64,000 nucleotides of DNA, taken from Embleya hyalina. Lineage in GTDB: Bacteria; Actinomycetota; Actinomycetes; Streptomycetales; Streptomycetaceae. The notes beneath the pieces were generated by a model. The model made no database searches. It saw only the letters and a list, made by a program, of their open reading frames with translations, and was not told where the DNA came from. Each line of letters begins with the position of its first letter. Within the stretch, counting starts at the first letter, position 1. Of this stretch, positions 35,648 to 45,522 are shown one piece after another. The position numbers and the translations under genes were made by a program. Where the stretch lies: assembly GCF_003967355.1 (NCBI RefSeq), contig NZ_BIFH01000031.1, forward strand, positions 62,001-126,000, written 5' to 3'.

Positions 35648-38458
35648 TCACTCGGCGAAGTCCTGGCAGTACTCGTGCCAGTGCTCGAGTTTCATGGTGT
35701 CCGTGAACGACGGGTCGGCTGCCGAACCGGTGAACCGGCGCTCCAGCGCGAGGCTCACGGATTTGCTGAAGAACGCGACGCGGACGCTGACGGTGACGCT
35801 GCCCTGGCCGATCACCTCGGAGATGCCGTTGTCCTTGTGGTAGGTGAGGGCCAGGTAGAACTCGACGGTGATGCTGACGATGCCGAGCACGGACAGGTAG
35901 CCGCCGCAGCGCAGGTATCCGGTCAGCGTGACCGAGTCGCCGGCCATCTGGAACGCGATGCCCGCCATCAGGTGCACGCCGCCGCTGGCCACACCCAGGT
36001 CGAGCGATGCGTTGCCGCCGAACTCCAGGGATCCTTCGATCTGTTCGATGCCGCGGGTGCTCACTTCGAGGGCGAAGAAGCCGCCGCCGCCGAACAGCGA
36101 CACGCTGACGCAGAACGGGTTGTGCCGTTCGGAGACGGCGAAACGGAACCGTGCCGGCTTGTCGTCGAAGGGGATGGTCAGGCGCGCGGCCAGGGCGACG
36201 TTGCTCAGGTTGAACATGCCCAGGGAGAGCGTCGGCAGGGTCAGCGAATAACCGGCGGTGATCCCGGAGGTGTTCACGTCGACGAATGAGCCGGGCCCGA
36301 ACACGTCCGAGGGCAGCGCCTCGCGGAGCTGGTTGACGAACTCGAGGCTCTCCTCGAAGGTGAGCGCGACACCCGCGGCGCTGACGTCCGGTGCGCTGCC
36401 GGGGCGCGCGGTGAACGTCAGGCGTTCGAAGTCGCCCCGCACGATGTCCGCGAACACGAATGCGAAGTGCTTGAGTTCGCCGCGCACGCTGGACTTGCTC
36501 AGGGCGTCCGGCGAGCGCACGGTGGTCGCTTCGAGGACGAGGGCGGCGCCGTCCAGATCCAGCAGCGGCAGGTCGTTCTTCAGCGCGGGCTTCCATACGT
36601 ATCGCAGTTCGGAGCCGGATCCGTCCAAGAGATCGCCGAACCGCATCAGTGGTACCGGCAGCAGTTCCTGGGAGACACCGTCGAGCCGGCGGCGGATCTC
36701 GTCCTCGCCGAGGTCCCGCAACTCCGCGACGGATGTCGCCGGGACGTCCGCGAGCAGGTCGGCCAGATCGATGGGGCCCAGCAGTTTCGTACCGCCGAAG
36801 ATCTGCGCCAGCGACGCGGAGTCGACACCCACCGCGTCGCCCGCCGCGCCGAGGAACTTCGGTGCGAGCAACCCCGCTCGGGTGGTGACGGCCTGGACGG
36901 CCATGCTGGGTTTGGCCAGGCCGCCCGCCTTCTCGGCGGAGAGGTTCATCGGCAGCGCGTCGACCAGATGCAGGAACGCGCCGGTGGGTTGGCCGTCCAA
37001 GCCCTGTTCGAGGTAGGCGTTGTGCAGCCGTACGGCGGTTTCGGTGGCCAGTCCGGTGAGTTGTTCGACCGCGGGCACCCGCGCCACCGCGTCGACCATG
37101 GCGGGAAGCACCCCGGCCGGGTTCCCGGAGGCCGGTGCCAGGGTGAAGCGCGCCGAGGTCACCGGCATGCCGGTGCTGCCGTCCCCGCTCGGGTTCTCGG
37201 CCAGGGCGACGGTCTGTCCGCCCAGCCCCACGTTCGCGCGGTCGGCGGTGGCGGGGTCGTTGTAGACCGCCGCCATGCGGTCGAGGGCGTCCGAGGAGGC
37301 GAACACGAGCGGCAGGTCCAGGCTGACGTGCCGGCCCTCGGCATCGGTCGCGGTGGCGTGGAACCGGTACGGCTCGCCGCCCACGGTCACCCAGAACGCG
37401 CCCTCCCCGGGACCGATCACGGGGGTGACCAGGTCGGTGAGCCGCAGCGATCGGAACGGCATCTGCCGTCCCTGATGCCGGTCGTAGCCCGCGTTCGCAC
37501 CGTAGGCGACCTCGACCTGGTCCACCACGATGTGCCTTTCCTTGTGCAGGTAGGCGACCGAGGTGAGGTCGCCCGGGTCGTCGTAGGTCCGCCTGGTGAT
37601 GTCGACGAGGGACGCCCGATGGCCGCTGCTGAGGAAGCCCTGGCGCACGGTGTGCACGAACTCGTCGCGCCCGAGCGACGCGATGTGCTCGTAGCCGGTC
37701 AGACTCAGCCCGAGGAAGTCCGGCGCGGTGGGCCAGGAGCCGCTGATGCGCACCGTCGCGCCCAGCGGCGTGAGCATGAACCGGTCGGCCAGTAGGGGCC
37801 GTCGCAGCGAAGTCCCGTCCACGTCGATGAACTGGTCGAGGCTGGTGCGGACGAGCAGCTCGCCGGGCACGAACCGGTCCAGCGGCATCCCGGTGCGCTC
37901 GGGGCCGGCCTTGACGGAGAACACCTTCAGGTGCACGGGCGCGCCGTTCTCGCCCGACAGTTCGGCGTGCCACAGTTCGGCCCGACCGTCGAGCACGACT
38001 GGTTCGGCCAGGTGCGCCGACCACTCGAACGCCGAACCGTCGTGGTCGTGGCCCAGTAGCACGCGGGTGGGGAACTCGATGGCGGTGCGCGGGAGTCCGC
38101 CGACCACGGTCGGTTCGTCCGGGGTGTCCAGTGGCTGGTTGGCCGGGGCGATCGTGGGGGTCAGTCCGTTCCAGTCCATCAGCGCGTCGACGGTCAGGTC
38201 GATGCCGTCCTGCCCGTCCGGGAGCAGGAACACCAGTGTGCTCGACCCCGCTGCGAAGGCGGGTACGGTCTCCGGGAACCGGCCGCCGGGCAGCACGCTT
38301 TCGTTCACGTGTTGGGAGGGCAGCTGAAGCAGCACCAGCGCCGGTGCGGCGGGATCCTCCCGAACCAGACGCGCGCCCTCGCGTCGGAGGTTGACCACCT
38401 CGACGCGCAGGAAGAGCATGTCCTCGATGCGGAGGATGCTGAACGGGTCGGCAGTCAT
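35648..38458 (-). CDS. Large beta-rich protein of unknown function, 936 aa
   Basis: The ATG at 38456-38458 begins MTADPFSILRIEDMLFLRVE. There is no signal peptide. The first 450 residues are mixed alpha/beta. The last 250 are strongly amphipathic beta strands (FCVSVSLFGGGGFFALEVST, NASLDLGVASGGVHLMAGIA, GQGSVTVSVRVAFFSKSVSL), ending MKLEHWHEYCQDFAE. Such a strand array could form a barrel or a shell. It precedes the 1305-aa gene and probably shares its transcript. I know no characterised homologue. Confidence 0.88.
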   Translation of the reverse strand: MTADPFSILRIEDMLFLRVEVVNLRREGARLVREDPAAPALVLLQLPSQHVNESVLPGGRFPETVPAFAAGSSTLVFLLPDGQDGIDLTVDALMDWNGLTPTIAPANQPLDTPDEPTVVGGLPRTAIEFPTRVLLGHDHDGSAFEWSAHLAEPVVLDGRAELWHAELSGENGAPVHLKVFSVKAGPERTGMPLDRFVPGELLVRTSLDQFIDVDGTSLRRPLLADRFMLTPLGATVRISGSWPTAPDFLGLSLTGYEHIASLGRDEFVHTVRQGFLSSGHRASLVDITRRTYDDPGDLTSVAYLHKERHIVVDQVEVAYGANAGYDRHQGRQMPFRSLRLTDLVTPVIGPGEGAFWVTVGGEPYRFHATATDAEGRHVSLDLPLVFASSDALDRMAAVYNDPATADRANVGLGGQTVALAENPSGDGSTGMPVTSARFTLAPASGNPAGVLPAMVDAVARVPAVEQLTGLATETAVRLHNAYLEQGLDGQPTGAFLHLVDALPMNLSAEKAGGLAKPSMAVQAVTTRAGLLAPKFLGAAGDAVGVDSASLAQIFGGTKLLGPIDLADLLADVPATSVAELRDLGEDEIRRRLDGVSQELLPVPLMRFGDLLDGSGSELRYVWKPALKNDLPLLDLDGAALVLEATTVRSPDALSKSSVRGELKHFAFVFADIVRGDFERLTFTARPGSAPDVSAAGVALTFEESLEFVNQLREALPSDVFGPGSFVDVNTSGITAGYSLTLPTLSLGMFNLSNVALAARLTIPFDDKPARFRFAVSERHNPFCVSVSLFGGGGFFALEVSTRGIEQIEGSLEFGGNASLDLGVASGGVHLMAGIAFQMAGDSVTLTGYLRCGGYLSVLGIVSITVEFYLALTYHKDNGISEVIGQGSVTVSVRVAFFSKSVSLALERRFTGSAADPSFTDTMKLEHWHEYCQDFAE

Positions 38459-38778
38459 GACTGCCCGCCTTCCGATCGACCGGCCGGGGGACGCACCTCG
38501 CCGACCGTCGGGCCACGGCGGGGCACGCGACCTGTCTCCAGCGTGACAAACGCGGCCCCGGCACGCACCTTTTGGGCCGGACGGCCGGCGGGGTCCGCCG
38601 GGCCTGCGGCGGAGGGGCGACGTGCATCGCGCCGCCCCTCCGCACGTGCCGATCGCATCCACACGTGCATCCGCGCGTACGGATCAGAGCATGTATCGAT
38701 CAGAACACGTACCGGTACGACATGCCCCGGTATGACAAATATTGATACAACACATACCTCTAATACGACGCGTACCGC
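38459..38778 (-). promoter_or_regulatory. Low-GC promoter-like region of the giant-protein operon
   Basis: Bases 38685-38770 are much AT-richer than the surroundings and contain repeated GTAC/GTATC words (for example ACGTACCGGTACGACAT and CAAATATTGATACAACACAT). It sits between the stop of the DUF2278 gene and the start of the 936-aa gene, all leftward. A promoter with operator repeats is likely; I cannot fix the -10 and -35. Confidence 0.5.
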
Positions 38779-39783
38779 TCAGAAGACGATCGTCCAACCC
38801 TCGCGACGCCCCTGGTCCGCGGTGTACGTGACACCGTGCACCTTGAGTCCGGCCGGGTCGAGCAGGGTGATCGCGCCGCCGCGGTTGCCGAGTTGGAATG
38901 ACGGGCTTCCGGGCACCTCCAGGACGGCGCCGGGCGCCAGCGTCGTCGCGGGGAGCAGCAGCGCGGTCTTGTTGCGGTCCACGAGCCGCCAGCCGTCGAG
39001 CACGATCGGTGCGGGGGAGGCGTTGAGCAGGGTGACGGTCTCCGCCTCGGGTGCCGGTCCGGGCGGGTTGACCAGCGCCCCGACGATCCGCATTCGCTCC
39101 TCGCCGGTGCCCGGGAGGGTCGGCGCGGTGTCGAGGGCGTGACCGGTGGTGTCGTCGGTGTGCCAGGACTGGGACTGGAAGGCCAGGAAGACGGCCACCC
39201 AGCGGCCGTCCGGCAGGTGGATGAGCAGGCCGCCGTCCTGCCAGACCCCGTCGTCCCGGCGGAAATCCTCGCTGTTGCCCTGATTCATGTGCACGTCGTG
39301 CACGCCGTTGCCGGGCAGGAAGCCGAACACCTTGTCCGGCTTGTCGGGTTCGGGGCCGAAGCGCTCGCCGAACACGTAAACCGCGGCCGCCGCGTCGCCG
39401 ATCGCGCGCTGCACGTAGTGGTCGAGCAGATCGGCCAGGTCGTTGTCCTCGCCGGGTACGTCCGGGGGCAGCGGCCGTACGGTCGTCGGGTCGAACAGGT
39501 TGGCGCGGATGTAGTCGAGCGCGGCGTGGCCGGGCTGCGACGCGAGCGGCGTCCACCCGCTGCCCGCGGCGGGCAGCGAGTCGGTCAGCGGGTGGCGGAA
39601 GTCCTCCACCAGCACGAACAGCAGCTCGGACGGCGCTTCCTTGGACAGCACGTTGATCGCCGCACGGTACGCGGTGCCCGCGTCGTCGGCCAGATGGATC
39701 TGGTAGTGCGGCGTGCCGGAGGCGCCTTCGCGTACGCGCGCCACCGCCCGCGCGGCCAGAACTCCGTAGCTCCTCAGCGGCAT
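38779..39783 (-). CDS. DUF2278 (YukJ-like) protein with C-terminal lamin-tail domain
   Basis: GAAGGG lies before two in-frame ATGs; I use the second (39781-39783, MPLRSYGVLAARAVARVREG). Residues 1-215 match DUF2278, with HYQIHLADDAGTAYRAAINV, RRDDGVWQDGGLLIHLPDGR and WVAVFLAFQSQSWHTDD. Residues 235-334 form an LTD-type beta sandwich (VTLLNASPAPIVLDGWRLVD, GGAITLLDPAGLKVHGVTYT). LTD domains occur in secreted nucleases and surface proteins. Function is unknown. It is divergent from the subtilase gene and upstream of the giant-protein operon. Confidence 0.85.
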   Translation of the reverse strand: MPLRSYGVLAARAVARVREGASGTPHYQIHLADDAGTAYRAAINVLSKEAPSELLFVLVEDFRHPLTDSLPAAGSGWTPLASQPGHAALDYIRANLFDPTTVRPLPPDVPGEDNDLADLLDHYVQRAIGDAAAAVYVFGERFGPEPDKPDKVFGFLPGNGVHDVHMNQGNSEDFRRDDGVWQDGGLLIHLPDGRWVAVFLAFQSQSWHTDDTTGHALDTAPTLPGTGEERMRIVGALVNPPGPAPEAETVTLLNASPAPIVLDGWRLVDRNKTALLLPATTLAPGAVLEVPGSPSFQLGNRGGAITLLDPAGLKVHGVTYTADQGRREGWTIVF

Positions 39784-40159
39784 GGGCATCCCTTCCCACC
39801 GGGCCCGGACCCCGCCGGGCGGACCTGGCCATCGTGGCGGGCGTACCCCCCGGAATCGGGCTCGACACACCGGGCGCCGGCGACCCGCACCCGATCGCCG
39901 GGCCGAAATCCCTCGGCGGTGCACGACAGTTGCCGGCTGCGGGCCGACTCCGACCCACCGCCGGGCCACGACACGATGCGCCGCAGGGACACCCACGCGA
40001 ACCGCCGCCCGGGTCACCCACGCGGCGCGGCAACGGACCGCACCCGGCGCCGACCGGTCCGACGCGACCGCGCCGGCACTCTGGCCTAGGCTGGAAGAGC
40101 GGCACCCCGTCCCAGGGTCGAGCGCGGGGATCCGCTCACCCATTCATTCTGGAGGGGCC
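39784..40159. other. Divergent promoter region
   Basis: It separates the leftward DUF2278 gene and the rightward protease gene and must hold both promoters. GGAGGGG before 40160 is the protease ribosome binding site. No gene is seen. Confidence 0.45.
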
Positions 40160-41920
40160 ATGTCGCCCATCGACGAGAAACACGATTCCCTCATCTCCAA
40201 CGGCATACTGAACCTGGGCGATCCGGTCGGGGAAGAGGAAGAACTCTACGACGGCGGCTCCTGCCGGGCCTATACATTCGGACGAATCTACTTCCATCCG
40301 CGCGTGGGCGAGGCGTTCGAGCTGCACGGACTGATCATGGACAACTATCTCGGGCTGGGCGCGGAGACCGGCGGACTGGGCTATCCGATCACCGACGAGG
40401 TGGACAACCCGGACGTCCTCGGCGGGCGGATGAACCGCTTCGAACTCGGCGACATCACTTTCGACCCGGCCTTCGGCATCAACGTGCGGACGACCGATCC
40501 CCAGATCGCCCCGCAGGTGATCGTCAAGATCGCCGACAGTGTCTTCGTGCCACTCGGCCAGGGCGGCAGTCTCGACCTGGACCGGTTCGCCGCCGATGTC
40601 CTGGGCCCGGGCAGCGGGTTCGCCGTCGAGGCGGTGCGCGCGCTGCTGCCCGACCTCACGTTGCACCGCGTCTTCGACGGACTGTCCGCAGAGCAGATCC
40701 AGGTGCTGGTCGATCAGGCCGTCCAGGAGGAACCCGACTACGAGCGGACGAACTTCGAGAACTACCTCGAGATCGACTGCCCCGCCGGATTCGACACCGA
40801 GGCGCTCGCGGCCTCCATGGCCGCGTTCGGGGGGTCTGTGGAATTCGCCTACAGCATGCCGCTTGCCTCGGATCCGGTGGTCGGCACCGGCAACGCGCTG
40901 TTCTTCCGACAGGGTTACCTGGACCCGGCACAGGACGGCATCGGCGTGCAAGCGGCGTGGGCCAAGGGCGCGGGCGGCGACGGCACCCAGTTCATCGACC
41001 TCGAACAGGGCTGGTTCGTCGGCCACGAAGACCTTCCCCCGGGGCTGCGCCTGATCGACGGCGTCAACACCCGGCTGAGCTTCGCGCACGGCACCGCCGT
41101 CGTGGGCTCGATCGTCGGTGTCGACAACACCCGGGGCATCTGTGGCATCGCACCGAACGCGTCGGCACGGATGATCTCCTACTTCCACTCGAAGGAGGCC
41201 TTCAACTCGCCGGCGGACCGGCAACGCGTCGCCAACGCCATCATGCGGGCACAGTCGGAGCTCTCCGCCGGCGACGTGCTGCTGCTGGAAGTCCAGTTCG
41301 CGGCGCAGTTCAACGGCGTGCTCCGGTTCGTGCCGGCGGAGACCGACCCGGGCTGCTTCGCCGCGATCGCGCTGGCCACCGCCCGCGGCGTGATCGTCGT
41401 GGAGGCGGCGGGGAACAAGAATGCCAACCTCGACGAATTCCGCGACCCCGTCACGAATCGGCGCGTGCTCAACCGCAACGAGCCGGGCGAGTTCCGTGAG
41501 TCGCGGGCCATCATGGTGGGGTCCGGCACGTCCGTGCAGCCGCACGGCCGGATCGCGGTGGAGAACCTGGCCACCGGCTCCTCGCAGAGCAGCTTCGGCA
41601 GTCGCATCGACTGCTTCACCTGGGGCGAGAACATCGTCACCACCGGCAATCCGAACACGCCCACGAAACGCGACGCCTACTGGACCGGCCCGTTCTTCGG
41701 CGGCACCTCGGGCGCGGCCGCGATCATCGCCGGCGTGTGCCTGCTGGTGCAGGACCTGTTCACCAGGCTGAACCCGGGCGTCGGCGCCCCGGGCAAACTG
41801 CGCCCGAAGCGTATGCGCACGGTGTTGACCACCCCCGGCAACAGCACGGCAGGCGCTCCCGGCGCGTCCATCGGGGTGATGCCGGACCTGAAGAAGCTGA
41901 TCGCGCGGGAATTCGTCTGA
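40160..41920 (+). CDS. S8 (subtilisin-like) serine peptidase with LGFP-like N-terminus
   Basis: The ATG follows GGAGGGGCC. The 586-aa protein has no signal peptide. Residues about 40-115 resemble LGFP repeats (YLGLGAETGGLGYPITDEVD, MNRFELGDITFDPAFGI). The catalytic triad is Asp280 (FIDLEQGW), His310 (SFAHGTAVVGSIVG) and Ser517 (FFGGTSGAAAIIAG), with the oxyanion Asn probably in VVEAAGNKNAN. The intact triad implies activity. Absence of a secretion signal and of an obvious propeptide is odd for a subtilase, and points to a cytoplasmic role or export by another route together with its neighbours. Confidence 0.9.
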   Translation: MSPIDEKHDSLISNGILNLGDPVGEEEELYDGGSCRAYTFGRIYFHPRVGEAFELHGLIMDNYLGLGAETGGLGYPITDEVDNPDVLGGRMNRFELGDITFDPAFGINVRTTDPQIAPQVIVKIADSVFVPLGQGGSLDLDRFAADVLGPGSGFAVEAVRALLPDLTLHRVFDGLSAEQIQVLVDQAVQEEPDYERTNFENYLEIDCPAGFDTEALAASMAAFGGSVEFAYSMPLASDPVVGTGNALFFRQGYLDPAQDGIGVQAAWAKGAGGDGTQFIDLEQGWFVGHEDLPPGLRLIDGVNTRLSFAHGTAVVGSIVGVDNTRGICGIAPNASARMISYFHSKEAFNSPADRQRVANAIMRAQSELSAGDVLLLEVQFAAQFNGVLRFVPAETDPGCFAAIALATARGVIVVEAAGNKNANLDEFRDPVTNRRVLNRNEPGEFRESRAIMVGSGTSVQPHGRIAVENLATGSSQSSFGSRIDCFTWGENIVTTGNPNTPTKRDAYWTGPFFGGTSGAAAIIAGVCLLVQDLFTRLNPGVGAPGKLRPKRMRTVLTTPGNSTAGAPGASIGVMPDLKKLIAREFV

Positions 41921-41942
41921 CTCGTCGTTCATAGTCGAATAC

Positions 41943-43100
41943 ATGGAGTCAAAGTCGACACCCTCGGAGCCACCCCCGCCGCCGCCCGCCGACACCTCCC
42001 GTCGAAACGGGCGTTCGGAGGCTCGGAACCTTCGACGGCACGAACGCGGACAGTGGGAGTTGCGCGAAGGACTGCGCTCTCGCGTCATCGAACTCGAGGC
42101 ACTCCTCAAGAGCAAGACCGCGCCGGGCCCGCTCGCCGCGTGCGATCAGGTTCTGGCCGACCAGGCCCTCGAGTCGCTCGAGGAGGCGAAGGAGGCCCTG
42201 GGGCACGAACACGGCCGACCGGCCGCGCACATCGCGGTCGCCCAGACGCAACTGGACGTCGCCTACATCTTCCTGCTTCGGCTGCTGACGCTGGAGGACA
42301 TCACCGCACACCTGCCCGGCATCGTGGCCTTCATCAAGGAGCACCTGCCGCTCGGCGACGAACGCCGCGCCCACGTGGACGAAATCGCGCTGTCCGTCCG
42401 CACCGGTGACACGCTGACCGAAAACCAGCGCGAAGTCCTGGTCGACGCCTCGACGGTGGCACACCAAGTGCACCTGAAGGAGAAGCTCAGGGTCCGCAGC
42501 TTCGCGCACATCGTCCTCGGCGTCACCGCGGCGCTCGCGATCATCGCCGCCCTGATCGCGATGGCCGGCGCCGCCTCGCCCGGGACGGTGCCGTTGTGCT
42601 TCAACCCCACGGGCATCGGCATCGTCTGTGCCATGGCCACCGCCCCCGCCCCCGCCGGTGCCGCGGCGAACGGCGAGCGGGTCGACGAGCGAAGCCTGGA
42701 CCAGATGTACGCCGACGTCGCCTCCCAGTGGGACTACCCGGTGGTCGAACTGGTCGGCCTGGTCGCCGCCGCCGTGGCCGCGGCCGCGTCGCTGCGCCGG
42801 ATCCACGGCACCTCGACGCCGTACAACGTGCCCGTGGCGCTGGCCCTGCTCAAGCTCCCCACCGGCGCGCTCACCGCGCTCCTGGGGCTGTTGCTCATGC
42901 GCGGCGACTTCATTCCCGGCCTGAGCGCGCTCGACTCGTCCGCGCAGATCATCGCCTGGGCGGTCATCTTCGGCTACGCGCAGCAGTTGTTCACCCGCTT
43001 CGTGGACAACCAGGCCCAGCTGGTCCTCAACTCCGTCGGCGGCCCGACGACGCGCAACCCCGGCAAGACGATGCGCGGTTCACCGGGCCAACCGAGCTGA
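41943..43100 (+). CDS. Multi-pass membrane protein, 385 aa
   Basis: The ATG lies 22 bases after the protease stop, with only a weak ribosome binding site, suggesting translational coupling. A helical cytoplasmic N-terminal domain (residues 30-180, with heptad-like leucines) is followed by about four membrane segments (HIVLGVTAALAIIAALIAMA, VVELVGLVAAAVAAAASL, VALALLKLPTGALTALLGLL, IIAWAVIFGYAQQLFTRFVD). A Pro-rich start precedes it. It may anchor or guide the protease. No family is assigned. Confidence 0.8.
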   Translation: MESKSTPSEPPPPPPADTSRRNGRSEARNLRRHERGQWELREGLRSRVIELEALLKSKTAPGPLAACDQVLADQALESLEEAKEALGHEHGRPAAHIAVAQTQLDVAYIFLLRLLTLEDITAHLPGIVAFIKEHLPLGDERRAHVDEIALSVRTGDTLTENQREVLVDASTVAHQVHLKEKLRVRSFAHIVLGVTAALAIIAALIAMAGAASPGTVPLCFNPTGIGIVCAMATAPAPAGAAANGERVDERSLDQMYADVASQWDYPVVELVGLVAAAVAAAASLRRIHGTSTPYNVPVALALLKLPTGALTALLGLLLMRGDFIPGLSALDSSAQIIAWAVIFGYAQQLFTRFVDNQAQLVLNSVGGPTTRNPGKTMRGSPGQPS

Positions 43101-43169
43101 GCCCGCCGCGGGCAGCGCGGCGGCGCCGTCGCGCACGCGCCACGTCGAGGCCCCGCCGAGGACCTCGCG

Positions 43170-43969
43170 TCACCGCCCGTCGTGGGCCAACGCGGGCAGC
43201 GCGGCGGTGGGATCGCCCGGCAGCACCAGGCTCTGGCGGTCGAGCGCCGACACACGCAGCCGGGTCAACGTCTCGCGGACCGACGTGTCGCCGCCCGCCG
43301 AGGATTCCCGCAGTCGGGCCCAGCGGGTGTGCAACTCGCCCACGTAGGGCCGGTATTCGGCCAAGGCCGAGCCCAGCGGTTCGCCCGTGTACAGATGCGT
43401 GGACAGCGCGGAGACCAGCCGCCCGCCGAGCCCCTGCCCGGTGTCGTCGACCTGCGGGGTCCAGCTGAAGGTGGGTTCGACGTGTCCGGGCACGGCCCGC
43501 ACCGGACTCTCCCGACCGAGCAATTCCAGGGGCGCGGGCACCACCATCGTGCCCAGGCCGTCGACGGCCTCGACCGTGCCGAAGGCGGAGCTGCCGACCG
43601 GCAGCAGCCCGGCGTGGAAGCTCTCCCCGGCGGCGCCGGCCGAGCGGCACGCCTGGGCGTACCGGATGCAGCCACTCGGCATGGCGTCGCACAGCTTGCC
43701 CAGCGGCACGGTGGCGTGCGTGCCGTCGACCGGAAGGCGAGCGCGGCGCGCATCTCGGCGGGGTTGCCCAGCGGTCCGGTGCGGCCGTGGCCGGAGGCCG
43801 CGAGCAGTCCGGGGCGGATCTCGGCCAGAGCGCTCGGCAGCGCCGCGCCGGTGGCCTCGGGCGCCGCGACATCGCGGAACTGCGCGAGCGGGGCGGCGTG
43901 AGCCGATCGGCCGGCGGCGCGGCGCGACCTCTCCATCCGCGCGACCTTGTTGAACTGGTTGGCTTCCAC
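43170..43969 (-). pseudogene. Caspase-like (CHAT-type) protease remnant
   Basis: Two minus-strand frames combine: one gives LAEIRPGLLAASGHGRTGPL (catalytic His in SGHG) and the other, from about 43733, PLGKLCDAMPSGCIRYAQAC followed by RSAG (catalytic Cys), then STHLYTGEPLGSALAEYRPY and RVSALDRQSLVLPGDP to the stop at 43170. A one-base indel separates them. The N-terminal part of a full CHAT protein is missing, and the 5' end overlaps a HEAT-like frame on the other strand. Confidence 0.65.
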
Positions 43970-44414
43970 GGCCTACGACGCCTCCGACGAGATTGTCGAC
44001 CGCGTCGAGCAGTACCTCCCCGGCTTCCGCGCCCACGACACCACGCCGGCAGCCTTCCGGAACCTGCGCCCGATACGCTTTCGAGCCGTCGTGCCCTACC
44101 TGCACGACAGTCACGAGGACGTGCGCGAAGCCGCCGGCCTCGCCGCGCTCGTCCTCGCCGAACACCCCACGCTTGCCCGACACCACGATCACTTCGCCGT
44201 GCACGCGCGCCACATCCTGGACGCCGGCAGCAACGGCCCCAACCGGCGCACTGGCCGGAAGGCCCTCGAAACATGGGGCCACGACGTCGCCGACATCGAA
44301 CCGCTCCAGGAGGAGCCCTCGAACTGCGGGCCACACAGCGACGGCCGCGGCGATCTCGAACCTCCCTTCTCACTGACCAGGGGTTCTCAGGCAACACTTC
44401 CGGTACTTGGCTGA
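43947..44414 (+). CDS. HEAT-repeat-like fragment, 155 aa
   Basis: A TTG start gives LLNWLASTAYDASDEIVDRV, then PYLHDSHEDVREAAGLAALV and TGRKALETWGHDVADIEPLQ, the paired-helix pattern of HEAT repeats. The last 35 residues look non-homologous. The start overlaps the caspase-like remnant on the opposite strand, so this is probably the surviving C-terminal part of a larger HEAT protein rather than an intact gene. Confidence 0.45.
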   Translation: MLNWLASTAYDASDEIVDRVEQYLPGFRAHDTTPAAFRNLRPIRFRAVVPYLHDSHEDVREAAGLAALVLAEHPTLARHHDHFAVHARHILDAGSNGPNRRTGRKALETWGHDVADIEPLQEEPSNCGPHSDGRGDLEPPFSLTRGSQATLPVLG

Positions 44415-44599
44415 GCGCCATGTCGACCTCCACCAAGGAAAGCACTGCACTGGCCGAGCTATTCAGAGGGTTCGAACGTGCGACTGCGCCGACGTGGTGG
44501 TACCGGCCCTCGGGCGGGTGGTCGAATCCGGCCCGGGCGTACGGGTGCCGGCGGCGTCGGATCGGCCTGCCGGCCGGACCGTCGTCGCACGACGGGCGA

Positions 44600-45450
44600 C
44601 TTTGCCGGCCCCCGCTCCCGGGTGGTGGCCGAATTTCGTTCGGATGTCGGCGACATGGTGGCCCGACACCGTGCGCGCGGTCGGTCGGTCGACGTGCTGC
44701 ACGGCGTGAGCCTGGCGGTGGCGGGGGGGCGAATGCCTGGCGCTGGTGGGGCGTTCCGGTAGCGGCAAGATCACCGTGGGGCGGTGCGTGGCCGGGCCGC
44801 ACAGTGATCACGACGGCCGGATCCTGCTCGACGGCGTGCCGCTGCGGCGCTCGCTGCGCGCCCGCGATCGTGCCGAACCGGCGGGCGTACAGTACGTGTT
44901 CCAGGACGCGCGGGCCGCATTCGACGAGTATCGCCGGGTGATCGAGCAGGTGGTCCGGACCGCGGTCCGGCTGCGCGGCGTCGAGCCGGGCGCGGCCGTG
45001 TGCTGGCGCTGTGCACGCCGGCCGAACTCGGCCTCCCGGCCGAGACGTCCGGACGCCGTCCCGGCGCATTGTCCGGAGGCGAGATGCAGCGCGCCGCGCC
45101 GGCCCGGGCACTGCTTGCCCGACCTCGGGTGCTGGTGTGCGACGAGATCACCTCCGGCCTGGACGCGTCCGACCCGACAGGGGATCCTGGACGTCCTTGC
45201 GGGATGGTGCGAACGCCTCCAGCCGAGCCTGGCGTTCATCACCCACGATTTGGCGGCGGCGGGTCGGCTCGCCGATCGGATCGCCGTCCCGGACGGCGGG
45301 CGGGTGGTCGAACAGGGCCCGGCGCGGCGCATCCTGACCGAGGCTGGGCCCCCGTTCACCAGGATGCTGGTGGGTGCCTCGGGCGCGGAGGACGGGGGTG
45401 AGGGGCCGAGGGGCCGAGGGGCCCTGGAGGTTGCCCCCATGGAGGGCGAA
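44600..45450 (+). pseudogene. Oligopeptide-type ABC ATPase, multiply broken
   Basis: Fragments in several frames read GVSLAVAGG..., GRSGSGKITVGRCVAG (Walker A with Thr changed to Ile), [18 protein letters not shown] (Q-loop region), [20 protein letters not shown] (signature) and [20 protein letters not shown] (H-loop). At least three frameshifts are needed to join them. The order matches DppF/OppF-type ATPases. The last frame runs open into the LysM gene at 45523, but that junction is not a real fusion. Confidence 0.75.
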
Positions 45451-45522
45451 CGACACAACGGCACCGACGCGCGTGCGCGCTCCTCCGCGCGATGGCGGGA
45501 TGTCTGGGTTACCGTGACCATT

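Noticed and set aside
31665-38645. A single 2326-codon minus-strand frame joining both giant genes
   Set aside because: The stretch over the 936-aa gene is its out-of-frame shadow. The 1305-aa protein has a proper ATG at 35582, and the 936-aa protein a proper one at 38458.
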